NCBI GenBank assembly: GCA_011391635.1
Contig: JAABQD010000001.1
Coordinates: 226,752 to 290,751 of the forward strand
Direction of reading: 5' to 3'
DNA from: Sulfurimonas sp.
GTDB taxonomy: Bacteria > Campylobacterota > Campylobacteria > Campylobacterales > Sulfurimonadaceae
Length of the DNA stretch: 64,000 bases
This document shows positions 17,777 through 26,172 of this stretch, one piece after another (positions within the stretch are counted from its first letter, which is position 1; each line of letters starts with the position of its first letter). Position numbers and translations under genes: made by a program. Below the pieces are notes generated by a model. That model was not told where the DNA came from. It made no database searches and saw only the letters and a program-made list of their open reading frames with translations.

Positions 17777-17782
17777 TACAAT
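17777..17782 (+). promoter_or_regulatory. -10 box of rpsU
   Basis: TACAAT within TATGCTACAAT, behind phased T-runs, 40 bp before the rpsU start. The T-runs replace a -35 box in the Campylobacterota housekeeping promoter. Confidence 0.6.
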
Positions 17783-17821
17783 TTCGTTTCCAAAAATCTT
17801 AAAGAAAGTGGGTGATGTGAT

Positions 17822-18034
17822 ATGCCTGGTATTATACTACGAAGCGATGACAATTTTGACGCTTCTTACCGCCGTTTCAAAAAGCAGACTGACCGTAATT
17901 TAATCGTTACTGAAGCTCGTGCTCGCCGTTTCCACGAAACAGCAACTGAAAAGCTTAAGAAGTTCAAAATAGCATCTCGTAAAAAAATGCTTAAACGTCT
18001 CTATATGATGAGACGTTACGAATCACGCCTCTAA
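17822..18034 (+). CDS. rpsU: Ribosomal protein bS21
   Basis: The 70-residue small-subunit protein S21, very rich in Arg and Lys ([28 protein letters not shown]). It binds near the anti-Shine-Dalgarno end of 16S rRNA and helps translation initiation. The gene stands alone: promoter 40 bp upstream and a UUCG-loop terminator directly after. It is flanked by minus-strand genes on both sides. Confidence 0.97.
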   Translation: MPGIILRSDDNFDASYRRFKKQTDRNLIVTEARARRFHETATEKLKKFKIASRKKMLKRLYMMRRYESRL

Positions 18035-18038
18035 TAAC

Positions 18039-18056
18039 CAAAGCCTTCGGGCTTTG
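18039..18056 (+). terminator. Terminator hairpin after rpsU
   Basis: CAAAGCC-TTCG-GGCTTTG, a 7-bp stem with a UUCG tetraloop, 4 nt after the rpsU stop and followed by an AT-rich stretch. Confidence 0.75.
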
Positions 18057-18152
18057 ATTATCTTCCTCTAAAAATAAATTTCCACATGCCAAACATTCAA
18101 AAATAATTCTATTTTCAACCAAACAAACTTATTCCCAGTTGTCAAACGCAAA

Positions 18153-19250
18153 CTACAACTTCCCGTACATCTCATTATAAAAAGAGAGGGCGTGTCTGTC
18201 GCTCATGTTGGCTATGTAATCCGCTACAACTCTATGCTTATTTCGAACATCTAACTGCTTATAATAAAACTCAGGGAGCATTTTTTCTTCTTCCATAAGC
18301 CCTTTATAAAGCCCTTTTATCGCCTGTTTTCCTGCAAACATTTTTACAACAATATTTTTATGTTGATAGAGTTTATTGAAGAGGAGTTTTTTGAGCTTTT
18401 TGATTTTTGTCTCTAACTCTGGTGCAAAACCGATAGGAATTTCACTCTTGCTCTCCATCGTTGCACTCAAAATTTCGCCTGTTTGCACTTTTGCTTTGGA
18501 GTACTCCAAAAGTGAATAGACAAGATAATTTATGAGATGGGAACTAAAACGGTAGCGGAACATCTCATCATTCTCAAATCCGACTCCTTCGTGTGCAACT
18601 TTTTGTAAAATCTCTTGAACTAGCTCACTCTCTTTTAAATCATCAAAATGAATCAGTCCTGAGTTCACACCATCGTCTATATCGTGGCTTATGTAGGCTA
18701 TCTCATCAGCACGGTCAACCACCATCGCCTCTATGGATGGGTGCGATTCAAGATTAAACTGTTCGTGGATTTGTGCTGGAAGAAAACTTTTTTTGTAAGG
18801 ATAGGAGTGTTTTAAAATTCCCTCAAGCGTGGCAAAAGAGAGGTTCAGTCCATCGTATGCCTTGTACCTTTTTTCTAAACGGGAGACAACACGAAAACTT
18901 TGAAAGTTGTGTTCAAAGCCATTGATAAAACCATCCTCTTTTAAACACTCATCAAGTGCGTCACCACCGATGTGACCAAAGGGTGTGTGCCCCAAATCGT
19001 GTGCAAGAGCGATAGCTTCTGCCAAAGCTTCATTGAGTCCTAAGGAAGAGGTGATGGAACGGGCGATTTGTGAGACTTCTATGGAGTGGGTAAGGCGAGT
19101 GCGAAAAAAATCGCCCTCTTGGTTAAGAAAAACCTGAGTTTTATACTCAAGCTTTCTAAAACTGCCAGAGTGGATAATTCTGTCTCTGTCTCTCGCATAA
19201 GGAGAGCGAAAATCATCATCTATCTTGTAAAATCTTTCGTAAGGTTTCAT
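18153..19250 (-). CDS. dgt: dGTPase-like dNTP triphosphohydrolase
   Basis: A 365-residue HD-domain protein of the Dgt family. Metal ligands are visible in RLTHSIEVSQIARSI, ALAHDLGHTPFGHIG and later ADEIAYISHDIDDG. It hydrolyses dNTPs to deoxynucleosides and triphosphate, balancing pools supplied by the ribonucleotide reductase encoded elsewhere in the window. Its ATG overlaps the stop of the PhnA-like gene by 1 nt, so the two are probably co-translated. Confidence 0.9.
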   Translation of the reverse strand: MKPYERFYKIDDDFRSPYARDRDRIIHSGSFRKLEYKTQVFLNQEGDFFRTRLTHSIEVSQIARSITSSLGLNEALAEAIALAHDLGHTPFGHIGGDALDECLKEDGFINGFEHNFQSFRVVSRLEKRYKAYDGLNLSFATLEGILKHSYPYKKSFLPAQIHEQFNLESHPSIEAMVVDRADEIAYISHDIDDGVNSGLIHFDDLKESELVQEILQKVAHEGVGFENDEMFRYRFSSHLINYLVYSLLEYSKAKVQTGEILSATMESKSEIPIGFAPELETKIKKLKKLLFNKLYQHKNIVVKMFAGKQAIKGLYKGLMEEEKMLPEFYYKQLDVRNKHRVVADYIANMSDRHALSFYNEMYGKL

Positions 19251-19804
19251 TATACTTTTTTCAAAAACTCTGTTTTGAGGAAGATTTTAGTACCATTTAC
19301 TCTTCCTTCGATATGGTCGTCAATGTCTGCTGGAAGTGCAATTCGTGTTACAGTCGTTCCGCGTTTTGCAGTAAAACCAGCACCTTTAACTTCTAAATCT
19401 TTCAAGATAACTACGCTATCTCCAGCTTGAAGAATGACACCATTTGCATCTTTATGGACGATTTTACTCGCGGTTGCATTCAGTGTGGAATCCGCCCATT
19501 TTTTCTCATCTTCTTCCAAATACATCATCTCAACCAAATCTTGACGACCTAGTTTGTTTAGTAAAATATAGCTCATAACTTTCACAGCAGGAACTTCACT
19601 CCACATGCTGTCATTTAAACAATTAAAGTGATTTTCATCCAATGTTTCATTTTTGATTTGTTCTTGGCATGTGGAACATGCGTAGATGGATTGCTCAGAA
19701 CTTCCATCTGAGGGTGCTACTTCTAAAATACCCAAACCTTCACTACTTCCGCAAAGTTCACACACTCCGCCACTTCTTGCAATTAACTCTTTTTCTGTAT
19801 TCAT
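19250..19804 (-). CDS. PhnA/YjdM-like zinc protein
   Basis: A 184-residue protein with an N-terminal zinc ribbon (CELCGS near residue 15 and CSTCQEQ near 43) and a C-terminal PhnA domain (QAGDSVVILKDLEVKGAGFTAKRGTTV). Despite the old name, this family is not tied to phosphonate breakdown; its function is unknown. The second zinc knuckle (CSTCQ) is encoded by a copy of the repeated 9-mer (19676-19684). It is upstream of and overlapping dgt. Confidence 0.85.
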   Translation of the reverse strand: MNTEKELIARSGGVCELCGSSEGLGILEVAPSDGSSEQSIYACSTCQEQIKNETLDENHFNCLNDSMWSEVPAVKVMSYILLNKLGRQDLVEMMYLEEDEKKWADSTLNATASKIVHKDANGVILQAGDSVVILKDLEVKGAGFTAKRGTTVTRIALPADIDDHIEGRVNGTKIFLKTEFLKKV

Positions 19805-19856
19805 TCTTTTTACCTTCTCTTTTAATATTGAAATTGTAGCAAATCTACTCTAAAAC

Positions 19857-21155
19857 CTACTTATCACGATGTCTGTGCGACATGCCTCTTTGACTTGGTG
19901 CTTTTTTTCTTGGCTCTTTTTGGTTCGCATTTGGACCTAAATGTGACTTTGGAGCCTTAGATTGTTGCCCTCTTTGTTGCTGTCCTCTTTTTTGCACTAT
20001 TGGTTCTGCTTTGATAGATGGGTCTGGTGCAAAGCCTTTGACTACAAATTTGTGAATATCTTTTTTAATTAACTTCTCGATGTTTTCAAGAAACTCTTTT
20101 TCGTCGATACAAACAAGGGAGAGTGCTTCGCCTACATTCCCCGCACGACCTGTTCTTCCGATGCGATGAACATAATCTTCAGGAACATTTGGAAGCTCGT
20201 AATTGACAACATGTGGAAGTTGGTCGATATCAATCCCCCGTGCTGCAATATCTGTTGCGACAAGAACTCTCACCGTTCCCGCTTTAAAGTCAGCCAATGC
20301 TTTTGTTCGTGCATTTTGGCTCTTATTTCCATGGATTGCAGTTGCCGTGATGCCATCTTTTTCAAGCTGTTCTGAAAGGCGGTTTGCACCATGTTTTGTT
20401 CGAGTAAATACTAGCACCTGCTTCCAATCGCCCTCTTTAATGAGGTGTGCGAGTAATTCTCGTTTTCTCTCTTTGTCCACTGGATGAATGACTTGCTTGA
20501 CCTGCTCTGAAGAGACATTTGGTCGTGCAACTTCTATGAGTTTTGGAGCATTCAAAAGCGTATCTGCAAGTTTTTTTATCTCATCAGAAAAAGTAGCAGA
20601 AAAGAGAAGATTTTGTCTATTTTTTGGGAGTATCGCCAAAACTTTTCTGATATCGTTGATAAATCCCATATCCAGCATTCTATCCGCTTCATCCAAAATC
20701 AAAAAATCTACTTTAGATAAATCTATAGTTTTTTGAGAGATGTGGTCTAAAAGTCGCCCTGGAGTGGCGATAACGATATCTACACCTTTTTTAAGAGCAA
20801 CAAGTTGTGGATTAATTTTTACGCCACCAAAGATGACAGTCGATTTGAAAGGAAGATATTTTCCATACACATCGACACTTTCGGCAACTTGCGTTGCCAA
20901 CTCTCTTGTTGGTGTTAAAATCAATGCACGAATAAGCGGTTTTTCACCTACCTGCTTATGTTGGCTCAGAAGTTGAAGCATTGGCAGGGTAAAACCAGCT
21001 GTTTTTCCTGTGCCTGTTTGTGCACCTGCAAGAATATCTTTTTTAGCTAAAATGACCGGTATCGCCTGTTTTTGAATAGGTGTTGGTTCAGTATAACCTT
21101 GTTCTTTGAGTGCTTTGAGAAGTGGCTCAATGAGCCCGAGTTGTTTAAATGACAT
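19857..21155 (-). CDS. rhlE: DEAD-box RNA helicase (RhlE type)
   Basis: A 432-residue helicase with Q motif, Walker [15 protein letters not shown] box [15 protein letters not shown] ([11 protein letters not shown]), and C-terminal motifs RGIDI and [10 protein letters not shown]. The tail (about 385-432) is basic and Q/R-rich ([15 protein letters not shown]), probably RNA-binding. RhlE-type helicases act in ribosome assembly and RNA turnover. It is divergent from a gene for a helicase-like protein, with paired -10 boxes between them. Confidence 0.92.
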   Translation of the reverse strand: MSFKQLGLIEPLLKALKEQGYTEPTPIQKQAIPVILAKKDILAGAQTGTGKTAGFTLPMLQLLSQHKQVGEKPLIRALILTPTRELATQVAESVDVYGKYLPFKSTVIFGGVKINPQLVALKKGVDIVIATPGRLLDHISQKTIDLSKVDFLILDEADRMLDMGFINDIRKVLAILPKNRQNLLFSATFSDEIKKLADTLLNAPKLIEVARPNVSSEQVKQVIHPVDKERKRELLAHLIKEGDWKQVLVFTRTKHGANRLSEQLEKDGITATAIHGNKSQNARTKALADFKAGTVRVLVATDIAARGIDIDQLPHVVNYELPNVPEDYVHRIGRTGRAGNVGEALSLVCIDEKEFLENIEKLIKKDIHKFVVKGFAPDPSIKAEPIVQKRGQQQRGQQSKAPKSHLGPNANQKEPRKKAPSQRGMSHRHRDK

Positions 21156-21197
21156 TAAGTACCTTTTGTATTAGCCAAAAAAGGCTAAATTTGGGGC

Positions 21198-21203
21198 ATT
21201 ATA
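21198..21203 (-). promoter_or_regulatory. -10 box of rhlE
   Basis: TATAAT in GCTATAATGCCCC on the minus strand, 43 bp before the rhlE start. A TTAGCC/GGCTAA inverted repeat with an A6 loop sits between it and the gene. Confidence 0.55.
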
Positions 21204-21235
21204 GCATTATTTCAACGCTCAAAGTACATTTACGC

Positions 21236-21241
21236 TATAAT
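21236..21241 (+). promoter_or_regulatory. -10 box of the helicase-like gene
   Basis: TATAAT preceded by CGC on the plus strand, 48 bp before the ATG at 21289. With 21198-21203 it makes a back-to-back promoter pair. Confidence 0.55.
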
Positions 21242-21288
21242 TGTGTAACTATTTTGCCGTATTACGAGCAAAGCACTCAAGGATTTTT

Positions 21289-22233
21289 ATGCCATCTACT
21301 TCACCAGCTCTCAAACGCCACAATCATCGTGTTCATCCATGCCAAACAGAAAAAAAACAAGAGCTTCTTCATTTGCTCCTTGAAAAACACAAAGAAAAAA
21401 ATATTCTTGTTGTCACATGTGGCACTCCTGAAGATATTAAACTTTCAAACAATGTAACTGTTATGAATGATGATGATTTACTCAAAACACCAGAACTTTT
21501 GGTAGAACTCCTTATCAGTTATGATTTACCACAAAAAGGCATAGAATATATGGCTCGTATCGCTCATGCGATGACTTATGCACTCATTTTACTTGATCAA
21601 GAAGAGGAAAAACTTCTCTATCCAATCGAAACACTTTTGGGGCGAACCATTATGCAAGAACCTATTGATGGCTTCGGACCAGCAATTATTGTAAAAAAAG
21701 AGTTTGTTAAAAAAGAGTTCACTCCAAGAGATGAGAAAAAAGAGTATAAGCCAAGAAGCAATGACACTCGAGGTGAAAAGAAAAAATTTGGCGACAAACC
21801 ATTCAGAGATGATAAACCTCGCTCGAACAAGCCTTATGACAAAGATAAAAAAGATGAGAAGTCAGGTTTTAAAAAACCTTACGATAGAGATAAAAAAGAG
21901 GATAAGTTTGGTGCTAAAAAACCGTGGGACAAAGAGAAAAAAGATGGCAAATCTGACTTCAAAAAACCTTACGATAAAGATAAAAAAGAGACAAAGTCCG
22001 ATTTTAAAAAGCCTTATGACAAAAATGCCAAACCTGATTTTAAAAAGCCTTACGACAGAGATAAAAAAGATTCAAAATTTTTAGGCAAAGATGAGAATGG
22101 AAAAGCGATTTTTTCTGGCAAATCAGGTGAGCGAAACCACCGCTATGATGGTTCTAAAAGAGAAGATACTCCTGTACTTAGTGGTAAAAAAATAAATGTA
22201 AAAGTATTTAAAAAACCTACAACTAAAGAGTAG
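21289..22233 (+). CDS. Helicase-C-like protein with K/D-rich repeat tail
   Basis: About 314 residues. I take the ATG at 21289 because AAGGA lies 7 nt upstream. Residues about 30-150 look like a worn-down DEAD-box helicase C domain: an ARIAHAMTYALILLDQEEE segment followed by IETLLGRTI lines up with the [10 protein letters not shown]...IEKLIKKDI part of RhlE next door, but the arginine-finger GRTGR sequence is gone and there is no N-terminal ATPase domain. From about residue 165 it is a highly charged tail of seven or so units of F-K-K-P-Y-D-K/R-D-K-K, presumably RNA-binding and disordered. The helicase relationship is my inference. Confidence 0.6.
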   Translation: MPSTSPALKRHNHRVHPCQTEKKQELLHLLLEKHKEKNILVVTCGTPEDIKLSNNVTVMNDDDLLKTPELLVELLISYDLPQKGIEYMARIAHAMTYALILLDQEEEKLLYPIETLLGRTIMQEPIDGFGPAIIVKKEFVKKEFTPRDEKKEYKPRSNDTRGEKKKFGDKPFRDDKPRSNKPYDKDKKDEKSGFKKPYDRDKKEDKFGAKKPWDKEKKDGKSDFKKPYDKDKKETKSDFKKPYDKNAKPDFKKPYDRDKKDSKFLGKDENGKAIFSGKSGERNHRYDGSKREDTPVLSGKKINVKVFKKPTTKE

Positions 22234-22239
22234 AAATTT

Positions 22240-22458
22240 CTACTCTTTATTATACTCGAGCGTCTCTTTTGATTCTGATTTTTCAGATGGTTTGAGCGAT
22301 GCTTTTGCTGCCTCTTCTTCACTATATTTTACACACTCTTTTGGCATTGTGGCCTGTGGATCTGATGCTATCCTTTGACACATCTCTGCGTTAAATGTCA
22401 TATTGGCACATCCCGCAAAAATGAGTGCGGATGCTACTAGAATAATCTCTTTTGGCAT
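22240..22458 (-). CDS. Small lipoprotein
   Basis: A 72-residue protein with an N-terminal hydrophobic stretch and lipobox FAGC (Cys16), then a charged mature part ending in E/K-rich sequence; two further cysteines (in EMCQRI and KECVKY) could pair. Anchored in the inner or outer membrane; no function can be assigned. The ATG lies within a repeat core (22454-22462), 12 bp after thyX on the same strand, so it may be part of that transcript. Confidence 0.65.
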   Translation of the reverse strand: MPKEIILVASALIFAGCANMTFNAEMCQRIASDPQATMPKECVKYSEEEAAKASLKPSEKSESKETLEYNKE

Positions 22459-22470
22459 GTGGAATCCTTT

Positions 22471-23304
22471 TTATATTTTCTTTTTAATAATTAAGTCTAA
22501 ATATTTTGATGGAGTTACTCGCATCATCTCTCTTGCCAACCATTGTATCTGAAAATAAGCTGCACCGCTATCTCTGAGTGTAAAATAATTTTTTAAACTT
22601 CTGAGATTAAAGGTCACAATCATATCCACCTTCCAGTTATCAGTAACGATATGCTTGAATGCATCTCCAACATTTCTTTTCTTTTTCCCAGCTTCAAGGG
22701 CTTCAAAAAGGGTAGATACACTGCCTTGAGAATTTTCTAAAAAGGTCAGAGAACTTTTTGCAACAGCCATCTCATAAAAATTTTCTACTTTTTGCAACTG
22801 AAATTCAAGTTTATCATACATTGCATTGATTTCAATTTTATTATACTCATGATCAGTTGTTACAAACATATCAAAATTTAAAATTGTATTGATAAAAAAA
22901 TCTCTATCTTTGCCCTGTTTTGAAGCTACAAAAGCGTTGATAACCGAACTCATTGTGTAGCGGGTACTTCGTACAGAGATTGCTTGTATGCGATGTCTTG
23001 CGTGTTCTTGAAGAACACCTCTGGATGTGCCACGAACCAAAAAACTAAGATTAGCATGTTCTAAAATACTGTGATGAAAATGTGTCCATGCCAAATCATT
23101 TAAAAGATTCGAGCCTTCTATGGCATTGATAACATCACAAGTATCCGCTTCTGGCATGTGGGTTTCAATGTATTGAATAGCTTCATTTTCACTGTTTGCA
23201 AAGGAGTCGTAGCAAGTTCGAGCTGCAGCTTCTGCCACGCCTATGCCAGTCTCCTGTAACAAAACAACCTTGGGGAGGGAATATTTTATACCATGCATTT
23301 CCAT
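22471..23304 (-). CDS. thyX: Flavin-dependent thymidylate synthase
   Basis: A 277-residue ThyX. The signature ARHRIQAISVRSTRYT (RHRX7S) is present, with FHHSILEHANLSFLV upstream and a C-terminal NLRSLKNYFTLRD segment. It makes dTMP from dUMP with FAD, NADPH and methylene-tetrahydrofolate. ThyX instead of ThyA is usual in Campylobacterota. An AGGA ribosome site precedes the ATG. It lies 35 bp after pcm and before a small lipoprotein gene. Confidence 0.95.
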   Translation of the reverse strand: MEMHGIKYSLPKVVLLQETGIGVAEAAARTCYDSFANSENEAIQYIETHMPEADTCDVINAIEGSNLLNDLAWTHFHHSILEHANLSFLVRGTSRGVLQEHARHRIQAISVRSTRYTMSSVINAFVASKQGKDRDFFINTILNFDMFVTTDHEYNKIEINAMYDKLEFQLQKVENFYEMAVAKSSLTFLENSQGSVSTLFEALEAGKKKRNVGDAFKHIVTDNWKVDMIVTFNLRSLKNYFTLRDSGAAYFQIQWLAREMMRVTPSKYLDLIIKKKI

Positions 23305-23339
23305 AACTCTGTCCTAAGTTTTATTCGCTCTATTGTACT

Positions 23340-23981
23340 CTATTGCTTCTGTACACCATCTAAAATTGGGACAAAATCACACGCTTCTAACTCTGTTCGC
23401 TCAATCGTCGTACCACTCTTTTTGAAACGGGTAATGATTTGTTTTCCTGCTCTCTCAACAGGTGCAATCAAAACGCCACCATCCACCAATTGCTCAAAAA
23501 TTTTTTGTGGTATCTCTTTTGCAGAAGCTGAAAAAAGTATCCTATCATAGGGAGCATATTGCTTCCAGCCATTTTGCCCATCATCAATTTTTGTATGAAT
23601 ATTATTAATTCCTAACTCTCGAAAACGAGCCTTTGCCTCGAGCATCAAAGACTCTATTCTCTCGATAGTAAAAACTCCACGAAAAAGGTGTGAAAGCACC
23701 GCTGCTTGATACCCACTTCCACACCCAATTTCCAAAACTTTATAACTACTCTGAGGCTCTAAATAATGACTCATTTTCGCTACTGTCAGAGGTGAACTTA
23801 TCCATTGAGCAGAACCCATTGGCAGAGCATCCAGTTTATATGCATTATGTCTAAAACCCATCGGAACAAAAACTTCTCTGTTTGTATTGGCTATAGCTTT
23901 TTTCACTTCAACACTCAAAGCAAATTTTTGATGGCACTCTTCCGCTAAACGCGTCGTTTTAGTCGCTGTAATTCTATCCAT
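23340..23981 (-). CDS. pcm: Protein-L-isoaspartate O-methyltransferase
   Basis: A 213-residue SAM-dependent methyltransferase with motif I VLEIGCGSGYQAAVLS, the PCMT-specific MGSAQWISSPLTVAKM near residue 57, and the late VLIAPV strand. It methylates damaged isoaspartyl residues to start their repair. The start overlaps the end of the nitrilase gene by 8 bp, showing tight coupling. Confidence 0.92.
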   Translation of the reverse strand: MDRITATKTTRLAEECHQKFALSVEVKKAIANTNREVFVPMGFRHNAYKLDALPMGSAQWISSPLTVAKMSHYLEPQSSYKVLEIGCGSGYQAAVLSHLFRGVFTIERIESLMLEAKARFRELGINNIHTKIDDGQNGWKQYAPYDRILFSASAKEIPQKIFEQLVDGGVLIAPVERAGKQIITRFKKSGTTIERTELEACDFVPILDGVQKQ

Positions 23982-24696
23982 TTATACCAACATCCATGTA
24001 TCGTCTCATTAAACCTATCTCGTTTTGTATATAATCCACTTCTAAGCAAGGTTTATTCCCATTGCGACGCACTTTGCCATCTGGTTTGATAATCCCGCTC
24101 ATTTTTGTACACTCTTCATTTTTGCTATCACTTGCAATCACATAGCACTGATTGAGAATGGCTAAAGCTCTTGTAAGTGTTTTAAAATGTTCTGTGCGTA
24201 AAACTCCCCACCATGAAGGCACCGCTATCACATCACACCCTTCTAATTTTTGCCATAATTGTTTAAAACGAAGTTCAAAACAGATGAGAATACCTATCTT
24301 GATTCTATCTATTTCAATTATTTTGATAGCGTCATCACTACCCTCTGCAAAATAGTTATGTTCCCCGCCAAAACGAAACAATTTTGCCTTAGCTCTCTCA
24401 TAAACCACCGCACCGTTATGAAAAACTTTAGCAAAATTAAAAACTTCATCCCCTCTTTTTTCTATAATTGTCAAAATAATAATTTTATTCATGGAGGCTT
24501 TTTTAATCTCTTCTATAGCTCTTGGTGCAAAATCACAAATCTCATTCCACATGCCATAATCAAAACCACTCAAACAAACCTCAGGAGCTACAATAAGCGA
24601 TTTCTCTGGTGTTTGTTTGATAAGTGTTAGAAGTGTTTGTAAGTTAGTGTTATAGTCGTTTGTTGTTATAAATGAGAGTGAACATAATTTGTACAT
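23974..24696 (-). CDS. Carbon-nitrogen hydrolase (nitrilase family)
   Basis: About 240 residues with the Glu-Lys-Cys triad of the nitrilase superfamily: Glu in VAPEVCLSG, Lys in AKAKLFRFGGEH and Cys in ILICFELRF. The substrate is unknown; small members cleave amides such as deaminated glutathione. The ATG at 24696 is preferred over a GTG two codons upstream because AGGTGG sits at ribosome-site distance. It contains one repeat core (GMWNE). It lies 9 bp after nrdB. Confidence 0.82.
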   Translation of the reverse strand: MYKLCSLSFITTNDYNTNLQTLLTLIKQTPEKSLIVAPEVCLSGFDYGMWNEICDFAPRAIEEIKKASMNKIIILTIIEKRGDEVFNFAKVFHNGAVVYERAKAKLFRFGGEHNYFAEGSDDAIKIIEIDRIKIGILICFELRFKQLWQKLEGCDVIAVPSWWGVLRTEHFKTLTRALAILNQCYVIASDSKNEECTKMSGIIKPDGKVRRNGNKPCLEVDYIQNEIGLMRRYMDVGING

Positions 24697-24705
24697 GCCC
24701 ACCTG

Positions 24706-25728
24706 CTAAAAGTCATCATCAAATGATAAACTACCTTTAGAGTAGTTTGTTACAGTTCCCTCAAAGAAATTTGTTTTTTGATCATTGAATTTTGCGAAGT
24801 CATTGACCCATTTGATAGGATTTGTTACATTAAAAAGTTTATCAAATCCAACTGCATTCAACCTTTCATCTGCCAAAAATTGTATATATTGCTCAACAAT
24901 ATCATCTGTTAAACCTAAAATTTGTCCCTGCGTGATATATCTGCCCCACTCTGTCTCAAGTTTCACAGCCTCTTTAAACATCTCAATAACTTCTGCTCTT
25001 AGCTTGTCACTAAATAAATCTGCTCTCTCTTTACGAAGTGTGTTGATAAGATTTTGAAAAAGCACCAAGTGCGTTACTTCATCTCTTTGGATAAAACGAA
25101 TCATCTGTGCAGACCCTAGCATTTTTCCAGAACGAGCCAAAGTATAAATGTAGGTAAAACCACTGTAAAAGTAAATTCCTTCTAAAATTTGGTTTGCGAA
25201 ACAAGCTTTGACAAAGTTATACTCCGATGGATTTTTTGCAAGTTCTTGATAAACTTTAGCGATAGCATCATTTTTCCCTTTGAGCATCATGTCACGACGC
25301 CACAAATCATAAATTTCTGCGGAATTTTGCGAAATACTATCAACCATAACCGCATAACTTTGTGAATGCAGTGCTTCTTCAAATGATTGACGTACCAAAA
25401 TAAGATTTATCTCTGGAGCAGTTACATAAGGATTTACATTATCAATAAGATTGTTTGTTTGAAGTGAATCCATAAAAATAAGTTGCGAGAGTGCTTTATC
25501 ATAGGCTGTTTTTTCCGCATCTGTAAGATTTTTATAATCATTCACATCGCGTGTCATATCGACCTCTTTTGGAAACCAAGTGTTGTTAAGCATCACTTCC
25601 CAGAGGTTATATGCCCATTGGTATTTGATATTATTAAGCTCAAAAATACCCGTTGGATTTCCACCAAAAACTCTTCTATCATTGACATTTTCTACTGAAT
25701 TTGGATTGTAAATCTCTTTTCTATTCAC
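24706..25728 (-). CDS. nrdB: Ribonucleotide reductase class Ia small subunit
   Basis: A 340-residue NrdB. Diiron ligands are seen in [10 protein letters not shown] (Glu, His), [10 protein letters not shown] (Glu) and [10 protein letters not shown] (Glu, His); the tyrosyl-radical Tyr is four residues after the first His. The C-terminal DDDF tail is the docking peptide for NrdA. It supplies the radical for NDP reduction. The partner nrdA is about 31 kb away (56080-58446). A TATAAT -10 box lies 30 bp upstream. Confidence 0.95.
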   Translation of the reverse strand: MNRKEIYNPNSVENVNDRRVFGGNPTGIFELNNIKYQWAYNLWEVMLNNTWFPKEVDMTRDVNDYKNLTDAEKTAYDKALSQLIFMDSLQTNNLIDNVNPYVTAPEINLILVRQSFEEALHSQSYAVMVDSISQNSAEIYDLWRRDMMLKGKNDAIAKVYQELAKNPSEYNFVKACFANQILEGIYFYSGFTYIYTLARSGKMLGSAQMIRFIQRDEVTHLVLFQNLINTLRKERADLFSDKLRAEVIEMFKEAVKLETEWGRYITQGQILGLTDDIVEQYIQFLADERLNAVGFDKLFNVTNPIKWVNDFAKFNDQKTNFFEGTVTNYSKGSLSFDDDF

Positions 25729-25757
25729 TTTGTACTCTCTTATTTTTATAATATGTG

Positions 25758-25763
25758 ATTATA
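25758..25763 (-). promoter_or_regulatory. -10 box of nrdB
   Basis: TATAAT in GCTATAATCAC on the minus strand, 30 bp before the nrdB ATG. Confidence 0.55.
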
Positions 25764-25793
25764 GCACCCGAAGTTTTTATTTAATTGAAACTA

Positions 25794-26042
25794 CTATTTT
25801 CGTTGATTTGTACTATTGTTTTCTGATTCATACTTGCCAACAAACTTGCCAGTAGATGTATCTATAGATTCAACCATACTATTTTTAAATTCTGTTGCAG
25901 TATGCCCTGTTTCATGAGAAAAAATAATGTATCCACCTACAGCAATTGATAGTATCATTAATAGTGTATTGTTTGTTTTGTAGAACGCAAAAGCAAGGGA
26001 AGCAACTAAAACCAATGAAGCCATATACATCAAATTATCCAT
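25794..26042 (-). CDS. Small membrane protein of unknown function
   Basis: An 82-residue protein with two adjacent hydrophobic segments (about 5-22 and 27-44) and a polar C-terminus (FKNSMVESIDTSTGKFVGKY). I do not recognise it. It lies alone between nrdB and typA on the same strand, separated from typA by a long perfect hairpin made of two opposed repeat motifs. Confidence 0.55.
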   Translation of the reverse strand: MDNLMYMASLVLVASLAFAFYKTNNTLLMILSIAVGGYIIFSHETGHTATEFKNSMVESIDTSTGKFVGKYESENNSTNQRK

Positions 26043-26127
26043 CTACATATCCTCGTAATTTATTGAAAAAGTATATCAAGATTAAAATAATAGAAGTAGT
26101 ATGAAGAGTTAATTTGAAGATATATAG

Positions 26128-26160
26128 AGTTTCCACATGCCAGAGTGGCATGTGGAAACT
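26128..26160. repeat. Perfect inverted pair of the repeat motif after typA
   Basis: Arms of 15 bp (26128-26142 and 26146-26160) with a 3-nt loop; each arm is one TGGCATGTGGAAACT motif. It lies 12 bp after the typA stop. Opposed uptake sequences at gene ends act as terminators in Neisseria and Haemophilus; the absence of a clear U-run here leaves that open. Confidence 0.8.
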
Positions 26161-26172
26161 AAAAAGAATAGA

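Noticed and set aside
20211..20222. AACATGTGGAA in rhlE and similar copies with two core mismatches
   Set aside because: Left out of the count to keep the motif definition strict.
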